Below the pieces are notes generated by a model. The model saw only the letters and a program-made list of their open reading frames with translations, did no database searches and was not told the DNA's origin. A stretch of 64,000 bases of DNA. It comes from Taxillus chinensis. Its lineage: Eukaryota > Streptophyta > Magnoliopsida > Santalales > Loranthaceae. A program made the translations under genes and the position numbers. How positions within the stretch are numbered: position 1 is the stretch's first letter; every line of letters starts with the position of its first letter. Of this stretch, positions 1 to 11,716 are shown piece after piece. The stretch lies in NCBI GenBank assembly GCA_023512835.1, contig CM042090.1, positions 3,999,826 through 4,063,825 on the forward strand, in the 5' to 3' direction.

Positions 1-1139
1 CATTTTTGGTGGTCGAGGATGAAGAGAAGTGTGGCAAAGTTTGTCTCGTGTAGCCTCACTTGTTAGCAAGTGAAGGCTGAGCACTAGCAACTAGCAGGGA
101 TGTTACACTCATTGCTTATGGCGCAATGGAAATGGGATCATATCACGATGGATTTTGTGACTGGACTTCCACCCACTTCGGGAGGGAAGAATATGATTTG
201 GGTAATTGTGGACCGTTTGACCAAGTCGGCATATTTCTTGGCAATCAAGGAGAAGGGGAGCATGAGTAGCCTTAGTCAGTTTTATATTGATGAGATTGTG
301 AGATTGCATGGTGTGCCTATGTCTATTGTATCAGATCAAGATGCCCGTTTTACTTCCTGGTTTTAGAAGGGTTTGCAGGAGGCTTTGGGCACTAAGTTAA
401 GCTTGAGTACAGCCTTTCATCCAGAGACCAATAGGCAATCAAAAAGGACTATCTAGACCTTGAGGATATGCTTAAAGCTTGTGTGATGGATTTTGGGGGT
501 TCGTGGGCCACCCACCTTCCATTAGTGGAGTTTGCCTACAACAACAATTATCAAGCCTCCATTAGGATAGCTCCGTACGAGGTGTTGTATGGTAGAGCCC
601 GCAGATCACCCCTGTGTTGGGCTGAGGCAGGTGAGACAACTTTATTGGGACCACAGTTGGTGCAGGATGCCATTGAGAAAGTCCGAGTGATTTGGCAGTG
701 GTTGCTTATAGCTCAGAGTAGATAGAAGTCTTATGCAGATAGAAGGAGGAAACCGTTGGAGTTTGTTGTGGGGGATCATGTCTTTCTTCGAGTTTCCCCG
801 AGGAGAGGGCATCACCGGTTTGGAAAAGGTTTCAAGCTATCTCCACGGTACATTGGACTTTTTGAGATCCTAGGGCGAGTTAGTTCTGTGGCATATCATT
901 TAGCGCTCCCTCAACAATTGAGTCAAGTGCATAGTGTGTTTCATGTGTCCTAATTGAGGAAATACCTTCCTGATCTAGCGCATGTGATAGATTGGGGAGA
1001 TTTAGATATTATGGATGATATTACTATCGTGGAGACTCCTATTTGGGTCTTGGATAGACGGAACAAGATTCTGCGTGGGAAGACCGTTCCTTTAGTTCGT
1101 GTCTTGTGGACACATCGGGGCATTGAGGAGGAGACTTGA
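1..1139 (+). pseudogene. Gypsy element X: integrase and chromodomain remnant of pol
   Basis: This is the 3' end of a Ty3/gypsy pol gene. It reads integrase core (about 110-720), integrase C-terminal module (about 750-950) and a chromodomain-like tail (about 1020-1139). The core shows MDFVTGLPP with the first Asp and VSDQDARFT with the second. The expected third acidic residue (HPQTDGQSERTI in relatives) is changed, because here the line reads HPETNRQSKRTI and the Glu is Lys. In-frame stops interrupt the core near 364 and 456, and further stops follow near 722, 951 and 1137. The tail VFHVS, LRKYLPD, VLDRRNK, KTVPLVRVLW is typical of Del/Tekay-type chromoviruses. The 5' part of the element lies outside the window. 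It is inactive. The lineage call is inferred from wording similarity only. Confidence 0.88.
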
Positions 1140-1195
1140 GAATGAGAGTCAATGATGCACACAGTTTCCTGAGTTGTTCGAGGGCAAATAGTCTT

Positions 1196-1561
1196 AAAGG
1201 GGGGAGGAGGCTGGTGTGTTCTACCTTTCATGTGTATTGTTTGTTTACATTTGTTCCGCCTTGTGCATTCTTTTATGTGTATTTTGTTTTGCATAATTGT
1301 GCTGAGTATGTGAAATAAATAATGTATTTTAACTGTGTATTTTATACAAGTGTGGTTGGAATGTATGTTTGAAATGGTGCCTTGTGTTGTGGTAAAGGTG
1401 TGTGGAGGAGTATTCACGTATTGGCATTGTGGCATGTTGGTGTAGAGAAGTATAAGGTGTGATGTGTTGTGCATACTTGTGTTATTTCATGAGTTGCTAT
1501 GTGGTATTCATGTAAAAGGGAAGTATTATGTGCTTTTGTTTTAGTCCCTGTGATTGAATCG
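1196..1561 (+). mobile_element. Polypurine tract and partial 3' LTR of element X
   Basis: About 55 bases after the chromodomain stop there is a purine run (AAAGGGGGGAGGAGG) followed by TGGTGTG. This is the usual layout of a polypurine tract and the start of a 3' LTR on the plus strand. The following 350 bases have no coding potential. They stop where the family-B LTR starts at 1562, so the LTR of X is only partly visible. I could not find its other end to the right of the B1/C block, so its full length is unknown. Confidence 0.55.
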
Positions 1562-3739
1562 TGTCACGCTCCCGAATTCCAAGAAAACTCGGAACCAGGA
1601 ACATGACTTCCCCTTGCCCGCACCCGAAAGGTCAAGGGGTTGGTTAGCACCAATAGAGACTACACCGCGGGTGCTATCTCAAATATGTAACCCCTGTACA
1701 GTCATACATCAAGGGTAATCCTGTACTTTCTCATACATCATCATGCATATGATAAGTCAAACAGTCATACAGACATTACATCACAAATAGTATGCAAATA
1801 CAACTGTCCACGGACCCATGTCCGGGATACAACACATAATAAAATACAAAGTACAGTACTGTATCATACATCAGAGTAGTGGGCACGTCCTCCTGGAAGA
1901 AAGTCCTCCACTAGTCTCGGGTCACACCTAAAAAGGGGTAAACAACAAGTAGGGGTGAGCGACAAGCTCAGTAGGTGACCCCAAGACTCCACATCATGCA
2001 ACACATATAAGTCTATACTATATGCTCAGTGTACTCGTGCACCATGTAGTGTGCACAATCATCAGGACTCAGCCTGCAAACAAACATCAGGACTCAACCT
2101 GCCCACACAGGACAACTTGTCCACGATCCTCCATGGGATCCCAGCTCAGGGCACTCAGCCCTAGCTCCACAAGCTCAACGGCTCAACTCAGGCCTTAGCC
2201 TGTCCCCAGCCACAGCGTAATATGCCCGGCCACAGTCGCCACACAGGCCTGCCATCGGCGCATATGCTTGCCCCGGCCATAGTGGCCACATAGGCCTTAG
2301 CTTCACGGTGAGAACCCAAACAAGTCATGGAGTCCATGCCCCAATACCTCACACCAACATACTAACATTTGTATGACATGTCATTCTCAACATTACCTTT
2401 AGAACTGTAGCAAGTCTTCACAAGTAAATCCTCAATCCTTGATTTATAAAGGAAATACCCATAGCAGCTATTTTCTTGAAATCAAAAGTCCCGGCATTGG
2501 GTTCCCATATCATAAATAAGGTAATCTGATTTTTGGGGATTTTTCTAAGATGTCTAACCCCACTTTCCAAAAAGTCACCACTACGAACTTTTGGGGTTTT
2601 TCCGAGATTTTACACTAAATCCCAATTTTCACATTTTGAAGGAGTGGGAATTAATTTTTCTAGTATTTTTCTTTGAATCCAAATGGGGGGTATTTCGTTA
2701 TTTACATTGTAACTTAAATGTGTAGATGGGTATAGGTTACAATGTAAATAGGTCCAGTCCAGTGCTGTCCAGTGTCTAGTTACACTGCAGGAGCTGCGAC
2801 TCGTAGCTCAGAACCTACGACTCGTAGCTCAGAACCTGCGACTCGTAGCTGCGGAACGGCGACTCATAGCTGCGGAGTGCGGAACTGCAGCGCGCCTCGA
2901 AGACTTGAAGCGAGGCTACGACCTTCGACCTATGAGGCAATGAACTTCGACCCTTCGGCTACGAACTATGAGGCTACGAACTACGAACTACGAGGCTACG
3001 ACCCTTCGACCCAGAACTTCGGGTCTTCGTCATTTCAACCCAGGAACGCGCCCAGGGTACTATTCATCGTCGTTTCCACCTATTCTTCGTCTGAAACGCA
3101 CCCAGAAACTCCCAGATGCTCACTAACACCCATGTTTCGCAAAAAACTACGATATCTATCTCAAAACGCGTCCAGAATGCCTCTAAATCGCGCAGAAACA
3201 ACAGAAACATGTATAAAATTCTAGATTTCCAGAAATCTAGATCTAAACCCAGATTTCCATGGTTGACTTATCAAACCTCATGAAAAACACAGTTAATCAA
3301 CCCCAAAATCATAGAAACATATATCAACAATGATATAAAACAGTTCTTAACCACAAATCTCATGTTAAACCATTAAATCTAACCGAAAATTGGTTTTCCC
3401 CAAATTCTAGGGTTCATGCTCAATTTCATAAATCATGATAAATTCATGCAGATCCAAAACAAGAGAGAGATAAGAAGTTCAAGGACACCTACTTGAAGTG
3501 AATCTTTGAGCTCCACAAACCCAAATCGCCAAGGCCTCCAAGCTCTCTCAAGCTCTCTCTCTCAAACGCACAAACGTGATAACGTAGAATGAAATCTCTT
3601 TCTTTTCCTACTATTTATATTTCTGCCAGTCAACTGACCTAGTCAACCATTGACCCAGTCAATGATTGACCTCCCAACACAAAAATTGACCTCCAAGGCC
3701 CCGAACTCCAAATTGAGTCACTACAGTCAAAATGCTCAC
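1562..3739 (-). mobile_element. Family-B gypsy LTR, copy B1 (main part)
   Basis: In plus-strand reading the LTR opens with TGTCACGCTCCCGAATTCC. This matches the openings at 46946 and 51480 and the reverse complement of the 32784 end. The element sense is therefore the minus strand. B1 is broken at 3739 by element C and resumes at 18008. A TTCGA/TACGA-rich minisatellite occupies about 2790-3040. No primer site adjoins 1562, and the flanks AATCG (left) and ATGTC (right, 18091) do not match, so no target-site duplication supports a simple solo LTR. It could be a solo LTR with decayed flanks or a truncated element. Confidence 0.82.
2790..3045. repeat. Minisatellite of TTCGA/TACGA words inside LTR B1
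   Basis: Short units such as GACTCGTAGCTCAGAACC and CTACGAACTACGAGG are repeated irregularly. They lie just left of the conserved LTR segment that contains CCCAGGGTACTATTCATCGTCG. The same slot in the other family-B copies holds different repeats (29400-29510, 48125-48365, 52490-52725). Confidence 0.75.
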
Positions 3740-3861
3740 TGTCATCACCGGATTTCGTCCGGGGGGGGACCCGCTTTCGGGGATGCAGTTCTCCCACCCT
3801 TCATCCGAATGGTGATGAAAAATACAGAGTCGCCACCAACCGTTTTTTGGGATGCGATTGG

Positions 3862-5024
3862 TGTTGGATCAAGCCCAGAATTTGGATAATGCTGATAAAG
3901 CCCTATGTAATTTGATTTGAGATCTTTTGTGTTTTGTCTTTAATCATTGCAGAAGATATGTTATTAATCCGGAGATATACTCGTAAGAGCAAAGCTAAGG
4001 ACAGGATACATAATCCTGATCCGGACGAGAGTGAGTGTCGTCAAACACTTGGTAAATAACCAAGTCCCCCATACATACGGAGTAAGGAAGTACTGATGCG
4101 GAATAAGGACCTGAGTCTTTATTCGCACGGAGTAAGGAAACCAAATGCGGAGTAAGGAATCCGGACCACTCACTCATGCGGAGTAAGGATTATGCTAGTA
4201 TGGAGTAAGCCATCCGATCCTTTAAACTCGCACAGAGTAAGGAACTTACATGCGGAGTAAGGAAGCGCTGATACGGAATAAGCACTCCGACCTTCTCATT
4301 CACACGGAGTAAGGAAGCGCTGACACGGACTAAGGATTCCAGTACCAAATAGATACGGAGTAAGCAACCACTGACACGGAGTAAGGTTCCGAGCTTCATT
4401 AGCAACGGAGTAAGGAAAATTACACCGGACCAAGAAGATGCTACTTCAACTTACCGCATTTAAAGTTATCAGCTCGTGGTGTCCCCATGTAAGACAAACT
4501 CATTGAGAACCTGAAGAATCTTACACGTGGATCACCCGGATATGTGGACACAACTTTAATTATACTTGGGAACTCATAAAGGCACTTATACTCTTCAAAC
4601 CCAAGATCTTGATCTCCACAAACCACAACAGTCAAGGCAGAGAGATTACCGAGAAATAGTTAGTGCTGAACGCATTCCGGAACTACAAGTTCCAAGGTTG
4701 TCTCTTAGGAATATTTTTATAAATATTCATACTTGTACATTTGAAAAGGTGAGTGCGAGCGAGCCTGAATCAACCTTGTGTATGCACAAGAGTTCAAAGA
4801 CATAATATAGGCTAGTGTGTGAATCCTTTTGTAAACAGAGTGTAAAAGAGTCTTGCTTCTATTTTGTTGTATTTATCTTTTGATAATAAAACAAAATACT
4901 TCCACTATCTGGTTATCTTCCGCAGTGATTCTATCATTTAACTAGATAAGTATTGTGTCATAAGAGAATCAAAAGAGTTTTGATAAGAGCCTATTCACCC
5001 CCTCTAGGCTCCAAGGGACCATCA
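3862..5024 (+). mobile_element. Element D: solo copia-like LTR
   Basis: This 1163-bp unit starts TGTTGGATC and ends GGGACCATCA. It is flanked by ATTGG on both sides (3857-3861 and 5025-5029), and the uninterrupted target is present at about 14632-14642 in the other LTR of C. Near its end are a CTATTCACCCCCTCTAGG-type tail and AATAAA, as often seen at the 3' end of Ty1/copia LTRs, which suggests plus-strand sense. There is no internal domain, so it is the product of LTR-LTR recombination. Superfamily assignment is tentative. Confidence 0.9.
4076..4435. repeat. Array of CGGAGTAAGGA words in solo LTR D
   Basis: About fourteen copies of a word close to ACGGAGTAAGGAA are spaced some 20-40 bases apart across 350 bases, with variants such as GCGGAATAAGG and ACGGACTAAGG. 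The spacers vary, so it is a dispersed-word array and not a strict tandem repeat. A CGGAATAAGG array also occurs at 52490-52725 in an unrelated gypsy LTR. Confidence 0.8.
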
Positions 5025-5814
5025 ATTGGCCACTTAAAAGGAAATTAATCTATGCCGCTAGGGATGGGCTCGGGAGTTGGTTACGCGTGGGGAAGGACTA
5101 GCACCCCCACAACGCCCTTTCGGTACCTATCTTAAAATTTGGAGGTTTCTAATTTGTTAAAAGATGATATGAAATTTGCATGACTTAGAAGTCTACTCTG
5201 TTTTAGTTCTAAGTTATTTGTTGAAGTAAAATTAAGTCCAATTTGTCCTAAGTATCTAAAGGGAGTCCTAGCATTTTGATTTTTACTTTTAGTCTTTCTA
5301 AACCAATTGTTGGAGTTAAAAATTAGATTCAATTTAATCCTAAATCGTTAAAGAAAACCCTATGGTTGGTTTTAAGTCAAAGCTAAAAGAAAACATAAAG
5401 TTGAGATTTGTTTTCTAAATCACATGCCTATTATTGGCACTAAAGGTGAAAAGCACATCAAAATCTAAGTGCGAAAGAATTTAAACATATTCAAAATTAA
5501 ACCTAAAGTATCAAAAAGTTTTAAAAAAAATAAAGGAAAACAAAAGGGACAAGTCAGAAAACTCCAAGTAATTAAAAAAAGAGAAGTTTAAAAATGTTTT
5601 GTTTTGTTTTGTTTTTTGTTTTTTTTTTTGCTTTGTTTTTTAATTTTATTTTATTTTAGAAAAAAACATTTTTTAATTAAAAGGAAATTTATTTTTTTTA
5701 AAAAAATATTTTTTTAAATTAAAATAAAAGTTTTTCTTTTGAGTACTAAACAATAAATAAATAAACAAAGACACAAGTGATGTGTGTGAGGGTGTCATCC
5801 ACAAAAATAAAACC

Positions 5815-5817
<3 letters not shown>

Positions 5818-5878
<61 letters not shown>

Positions 5879-5880
5879 TT
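5818..5880. repeat. (CT)n microsatellite in the 3' LTR of C
   Basis: A nearly pure CT run of about 60 bases is seen here. The same site in the 5' LTR (about 15429-15461) has a run roughly half as long, so the tract changed length after the two LTRs were made identical by reverse transcription. Confidence 0.95.
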
Positions 5881-8409
5881 TTCACTATCTTTTTTTTATT
5901 GTTTTTTTTCACTATGCTTGATTTTACAGTTACAACAAATATATAATCCAAACTAGCAAAAATGCTTCTAGGCCCAAAACTAACACGGTTCCCTAAGGCC
6001 AATTGAGAACGACATGGAATAATGGTGAAAAAAACAAAACAAAAAAAAGGGACAAACAAACAAACAAACAAATTAGATCTAAACCATCACGTCTGTAATG
6101 CCCAGATTAACCCAACTAGAGACAGAGCTATACTGGCAGGGGAGACATGGCTTCTACGCCAGGAAGTTGTCCAGCATACTCACCAAAGAGATATATACAG
6201 GGAAAAACAAGGAAAACCACATGAGAACAAAGTACCAGAAACGTAGCAGCCATGATGGCAATTGAAACCAACATAAGAAAGCAAACAAATGGCAAACAGA
6301 ATAACAGGCAAAAAAAAAAGGAAATGGACAGTAAACAGAATGGACTCCACGTTATTATGTCTTTAATGCAAAAAGCATTGACTCAAACTGGATAACGCCA
6401 ACCATGATACGTTGTTATGATTTCCCCTTTATTTCTTGTTTTCATTTTTACATGACAATCCCAGCAAACAAATACCGATGACAAACAACAGCAGTAACAC
6501 CCACATGAACCCCTGTTTCTTCTTTATCTCACTCCCAGCAAGCAGTAAGCATGACAAACAGCTGCAACGACACACACAAACTCCTATTTTCCAACAATAA
6601 AATATAAATCACAACCACAACTGACCCGAAACAAATCAAAAACACTTCTGCAAAATGAATAGATAAAGACCCTAATGGCAAACCAGTATCCAAAACACAA
6701 CAAAACGTAAACTTCAACCATGTTACAGGAGTGTTTTTTTGTTTTTCTTTTTCATTTTTTTGTTGAGAAACATGCGTTTAGTGTTCGTAAGAGCATGACA
6801 AAAGAAAGAACTCCAAGTCAAACTCCCAACAGAGGACGAGATCAACAATCAGACACATAAAAAAAGGGGAGAAAACAAGCATTGTTTATTACCAGGCCGT
6901 GGGAACACACAGTGACGCCTCTAAGGGGTTTCTCCTCCACTGACCCCTTTTTGTTTTTCTGGCGTCGTCTTGCCGTGGTGGTGCGCTATGTCCTTCAGTC
7001 GCTTGGGGTCGTATAGGTACAACGGACTGTGATGGCATGCTAGACGGCCGGACTTTGGTGATGCCTTGGATGGTCAGACTGCGATGACGACTTCAACCGA
7101 TTTGAGCGATAGTGGTAGGGGTGAGGCCTTTGCGAGATGCGTAACTGGGTGGGTGATTACTCCATAACCGGCGAAAGGCTCTCCGACAAGGGGATTGAAG
7201 GTTCTCAAGTTCGATGGAGGAAGAGGAAGTGAAAAGGTGTGGGTTTTCTTGGATTTTTTTTGTTGGAGAGGGAGAGCCCCTGTGTCCATTAGAGGGGATT
7301 GAGGGGTTTTTTTTTTTTATAAAAGATGGGAGTTTGATTGGGGGCGGTGAGGTCGCATGAGCCAACCAGGGTTGGGCTTAACCCAGTCTTGGGTGCGGCA
7401 GAGAGTGAGAGGAGAACCATGGCTTGACCATGGTTCGATCCATGGGAGAAAAGAGATGAGCTGGAGGGATGGTCTTTCGGCGTGGTGGTCTGGCTGTCAG
7501 AGGGGTGAAAGCCGATTTGGGAACGGCAGAGGAAGAAGAGAAGAAGAAAGGAGGACGCAGAGGTGCTCAAAGAGGCATTGTGTCACTGCGCCTGGGAGGA
7601 AGACGATGCGCGAAAGAGACATGACGTGGGAGTTGACCGAGATTTGGGTTTTGTTTTTGTTTTTATTTATTTTGTTGTTTTGTTTTGTTTTTTTTTTTTT
7701 TTTTTTTGTTTTGAACTGATGAGAAGGGGACACGTGGACTAGGTTAGGTGGGAAAAAAAGAAGAAGAAGATGGCGGCTAGGGTTTCTAATTTTTCAATTG
7801 GGTATTTTTAACTGATGTGTTTTTAGTTTTGAGATCGGTGAGGCGATCCAAATTTCGCAAAATCTCAAAAAAATTATTTTTGGACTCGGGGCGTCGTGAC
7901 GAGTGTCCCCATGTCATTTTTATTTTAAAATGATTTTATTTCCACGCTAAGCCTGTACCGCGTGTCCCGAAACTGTTTCATCACTAAAATACATATATTT
8001 TTGTTATTTTTTTGAAAATGCTCCGGGAGCGAAAATATGCAATATATATGTCAAAATTCTCAGAATGACGAATAGAATAGGAAAATGAGGTTCATGACCT
8101 GATCTGGATTTCTATTTTGAAGGTCAATTATCGTTTTGACCGTTACTGGGGTCCGAACGTTGTTTTGACCATATTTTCTTTGTCTGACCTCAGAATTGAG
8201 CACAGCCGATGGCGTTGATCCTCAAATTTGATTCTTTATCACCTGGGACTAGATTTTTGGCAAAACATTTTTGAAGAAGTTGTTGAAATTGCACCTTTTG
8301 AATCAACGGTCATGTCTAATTAATTATACAAAATGGTTAACGAACAGAAAAAAAGTCTAAAGCGGAAAATGAATGTGTATGTCCAACCCGGACAAAATGG
8401 GGTCCAACA

Positions 8410-8425
8410 GCTGCCCCTCTTTGTA
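8410..8425 (-). other. Polypurine tract of element C
   Basis: Read on the minus strand, the bases next to the 3' LTR are AAAGAGGGGCAGC followed by TGTTGG. This purine-rich stretch is where plus-strand DNA synthesis would start. It confirms the minus-strand orientation of C. Confidence 0.75.
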
Positions 8426-8699
8426 CATTGTTTGTGTACAAACTGTGCACAAAGATAAAACGGACTTGTTTTGGACGGGTTGGACCACTTACCTGGCTCA
8501 CCTGTTGCCAAAGGAAGGTGGGTCTGCCCCCAAGAAATGGAAATAAGCTCATAAGGTTAGTGGAAATTGAATAAGGCTGAAAAGGCATTTAAGGTTTGAT
8601 TGAAGTTAAAGGCATCTAGGGCCAAACAATGATGAAAAAGGCAGCTAAAGCCTAACAGAAAAATTAAGAAGGCATCTAGGGCCTAAGAGAATTGAAAAG

Positions 8700-9380
8700 A
8701 CAAGGTGGGATAGATGCAAGAGAACTGCTTGCGGACTTCCCAAACAAAGAAAATGAAAAGGATAAGTGCAGGGGAACCACCCGCGGACTTACTTGAAATT
8801 AAAAACAAAATGTGGGATAGGTGCAGGGGAACTGCCTGCGGACTTCCCGAAATTAAATTCAACAAGTGAGGATAGGTACTAGAGAACTGTTGGTGGACTT
8901 CCGGGGATCTGCCGGTGGACTTCCGGTGTACTTCCTGAAAAGATGAAAAAGAAAGATGGGATAGGTGCAGGGGAACTGCCTGCGGACTTCCCAAAAGTAA
9001 ATTAAAAATGAGGATAGTTACCGGGGAATTATCGGTGGACTTCCTGAAAGAATGAAAAAGAAAAGATGGGATAGGTGCAGGGGAACTGCCTGCGGACTTT
9101 CCAAAAGTAAATTAAAAATGAGAATAGTTACCGGGGAACTCCTGGTGGACTTCCTGAAAGAATGAAAAAGAAAAGATGGGATAGGTGCAGGGGAACTGCC
9201 TGTGGACTTCCCAAAAGTAAATTAAAAAATGAGGATAGTTATCGGGGACCTATCGGTGGACTTCCTGAAAAGATGAAGAAGAAAGATGGGATAGGTGTAG
9301 GAGAACTGCGTGCGGACTTCCCAAAAGTAAATTAAAAATGAGTATAGTTACCGGAGAACTGCCGGTGGACTTCCTCTAAG
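8700..9380. repeat. 110-bp tandem repeat in the 3' untranslated part of C
   Basis: GATGGGATAGGTG recurs at 8955, 9065, 9175 and 9285, exactly 110 bases apart. More degenerate copies start near 8705 and 8814. Each unit has two halves: GGGGAACTGCCTGCGGACTT, then a related CCGGGGAACTGCCGGTGGAC. The unit therefore looks like a dimer of a 50-60-bp ancestor. The array lies between the gag stop and the 3' LTR in the element sense. Tat/Ogre elements are known for satellite-like arrays at this place. Confidence 0.93.
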
Positions 9381-10839
9381 GTTGAGAGGGACTGAAATGA
9401 CATCTAGGGCCTGGAAAGGAGTCAATGATTGTTAAAGAAATTTGCTAATGACTCAATGTGGGCTCCCTCTATGAGTTCACTCAATAAGATCGCTCTACAA
9501 GGTTACCTAAAAAGAATAAGATGTGTATTTGATTGTCATGGATGCTTCTAGGGCTTGGGAAATTATAACGAGTAACTTCTATGGTTGAACAACAGAAGCC
9601 TTTAGAGCTTGGTTATTTTGGGAAGCTTGTTGAGGATGATCTCTTGGGATCTTCAGAGGTGACGACATCCCTGAAATTAAAGAAAATGATAAATATATGC
9701 AAGTGATGCATGGAATACAATTATCCTATGGGGTGCATGTCTAGGATGCATGATGAATTTTATGTTAAAAGGGAGCTTAAACCGCTAGGGGATTTAGTGC
9801 TGCTGGAATTCAACTAGACTTGCTGGGGAATGAGATTCAGATATCATCTGGAGAACTCTTTAGTCAAATGTGCTCCGGTCACTGGAGAGGCTCGCTTGAT
9901 TTCCAATAACTTTTCCTTGAGGTGAGGAGTAGGTTCATTCAGTCGGGGGACCCATTCTTGCTTGGTCGGGGTATTCTTGTTGAGTGACACCCTAGGAAAC
10001 TCAGTTGGGGCATAAGCATTTTGTTAAAAGCAACGCACACAAGGCTGTTGAATTTCAAAAATAAAGTTTTGTTGAAAATGATTTTTTTTAAAACATGAAT
10101 ATGCAATGTAGAATCATACTTGTTTTCTTGCTTGAGAGAGGCAAAAGCTTTTGAGGGGAAGCCTTCCAAACTATCTAGGTGTAGCCTTTAGCTTGGTCTT
10201 ACATGGATTTGAGGGTTTGGAAATATCAATGGACTATTCCATCTGATGGCTTGGATCTAGGTATTCAGAGACAAGGTTAGAGAGAATGTCTGATTGTTTG
10301 AATCTTGAGGCTTAGGGACTTGATAGGGATTCTGGATGCTCAAATGGAATGTTGGATGATGTCAGACCTTAATGCTCAAAGGCTCAGTTGCAAATCTTGA
10401 ACTTGATGCGTGGAGGCTGGATATAAGAGGATATCTGATTGCCGAAGTCTTGATGCTCAATGACTTGATTGGAGAGGAGGTTAACTGATTTTGGTCTTGA
10501 ATGTTTGACCTTCTTTTCTTGGCTTTGAATTTTGCCCTTAGTGCCCCTTCGGGTTTTCACTAAGCCCGCCTTATTTTTTGCTTGTTGTTCCTTCTGCCTT
10601 GTAGCTAGCTTTGTATTTTACCCTTGATGCCCTTGCGGGTTTTCTTCCAGTCCGCCTTGGATATCCATGACTCGTTCCTTTTTGAGCATTTGAGAAATAA
10701 TGTTGATTGTTTAATCCGAGAGGACTTTATTAGGACCGTAATGTAGGCTTGGGCTACTGGGTTTAACAAGAAAGGGTATAAAGTGGCTCAAACCTATTCT
10801 AGGCTAGAATTGATCCATAGTTCAGGCTATACTTTACAA
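9381..10839. other. Interior of C without recognisable genes
   Basis: I see no domain in either strand. Near 10510-10670 there is a divergent duplicated segment (TGCCCTTAGTGCCCCTTCGGG against ACCCTTGATGCCCTTGCGGG), with the copies about 85-95 bases apart. The rest appears to be decayed untranslated sequence. Confidence 0.6.
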
Positions 10840-11145
10840 AAATGCCCCCAATGTGGGAGTACTTTACAAAACTGTCCCAATGCGGGATCCTGCTACAAAA
10901 TGTTTTTTTCTTTTTGCCCCAATTGTGGGGTACCTTTATGAGGGGTCTTAAAAACTTCCCCAACATAAGAGTTATGCTTTTTCCTTCTTTCTTTTCTTTT
11001 GCTTTTTTTTTTAAACAAAAACTGCCCCCATTGTGGGGTATGTATCTATGAGGGGTTTTAAAAAACTGCCCCCAGTATAAGAATTATTTTACAGAATTAC
11101 CTTAGCATGGGGCCTTGACACTTATTGCCCCAATGTGGGGTAAAC
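10840..11145. repeat. Dispersed CCCCAATGTGGGG dyad repeats in C
   Basis: Imperfect palindromes around TGCCCCCAATGTGGGG occur near 10843, 10873, 10915, 11023 and 11128. Half-copies (CTTCCCCAACATAAG, CTGCCCCCAGTATAAG) lie near 10949 and 11067. Spacing is roughly 30-110 bases. Each can fold into a short hairpin with a CCCC/GGGG stem. Function is unknown. Confidence 0.7.
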
Positions 11146-11716
11146 TACGGATCGGGTTATTTGAAAAAAAATACTCACGCTCAAAAGGGGTAGCGATGGA
11201 AGTATTACGAGGAAAGAAAAGATGGCCTCTCTTCATTTTAAACAATCAAAATTTGTCTCAAAATGCTCAAAGCATAAATGAACTTATCTTTCAGTGGCAG
11301 AAGGAACCCCTCGGTGTCAAATTCCCCTGTTTGAAGTGAATGTTGCTTCTCTTGAGTCTTGTCCTTTGATTTCAATGGTAATTGCTCCTTGATCATCCTT
11401 TTAGCTTCGGCTAAGCCCAGATTCTTTGTTCGGTATGCCCCTGTTGGGCTTATTACCCATGTCAAGAGAGTAAACAAGTAATAATGGACATTGCATGCAA
11501 AATGTGAGTAAATTAACTTAGTTTAAAAAGACAGACTTGATTGTTTTTCACAAATTCCAAACAAAGGAACAAGGTTCCAGAACTCCAAAGAGCAGGCAAA
11601 ATGTAAAACAGGTTTCATAAAAACCAAACACAAGAAGAAAAAGTTTGAAACTCCCAAAGAGTTTCCTAGGTTATCACAAAATTTACTCCTTATTATTTTA
11701 GTGACATCCATGTTCA

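Larger units (their letters stand above)
3740..8409 (-). repeat. 3' LTR of element C (interrupted by solo LTR D)
   Basis: This copy aligns by eye with 14515-18002 along its whole length once 3862-5024 plus one ATTGG copy is removed, leaving about 3.5 kb. The LTR contains a pyrimidine microsatellite, a GC-richer block (about 6890-7640) and poly(T)/poly(A) tracts. Small reading frames in it are not conserved between the two LTRs as frames, so I call no genes here. Confidence 0.88.

Noticed and set aside
8700..9380. Possible CRISPR-like array
   Set aside because: The repeat is 110 bp with homologous content throughout, has no unique spacers and sits in a plant retrotransposon.
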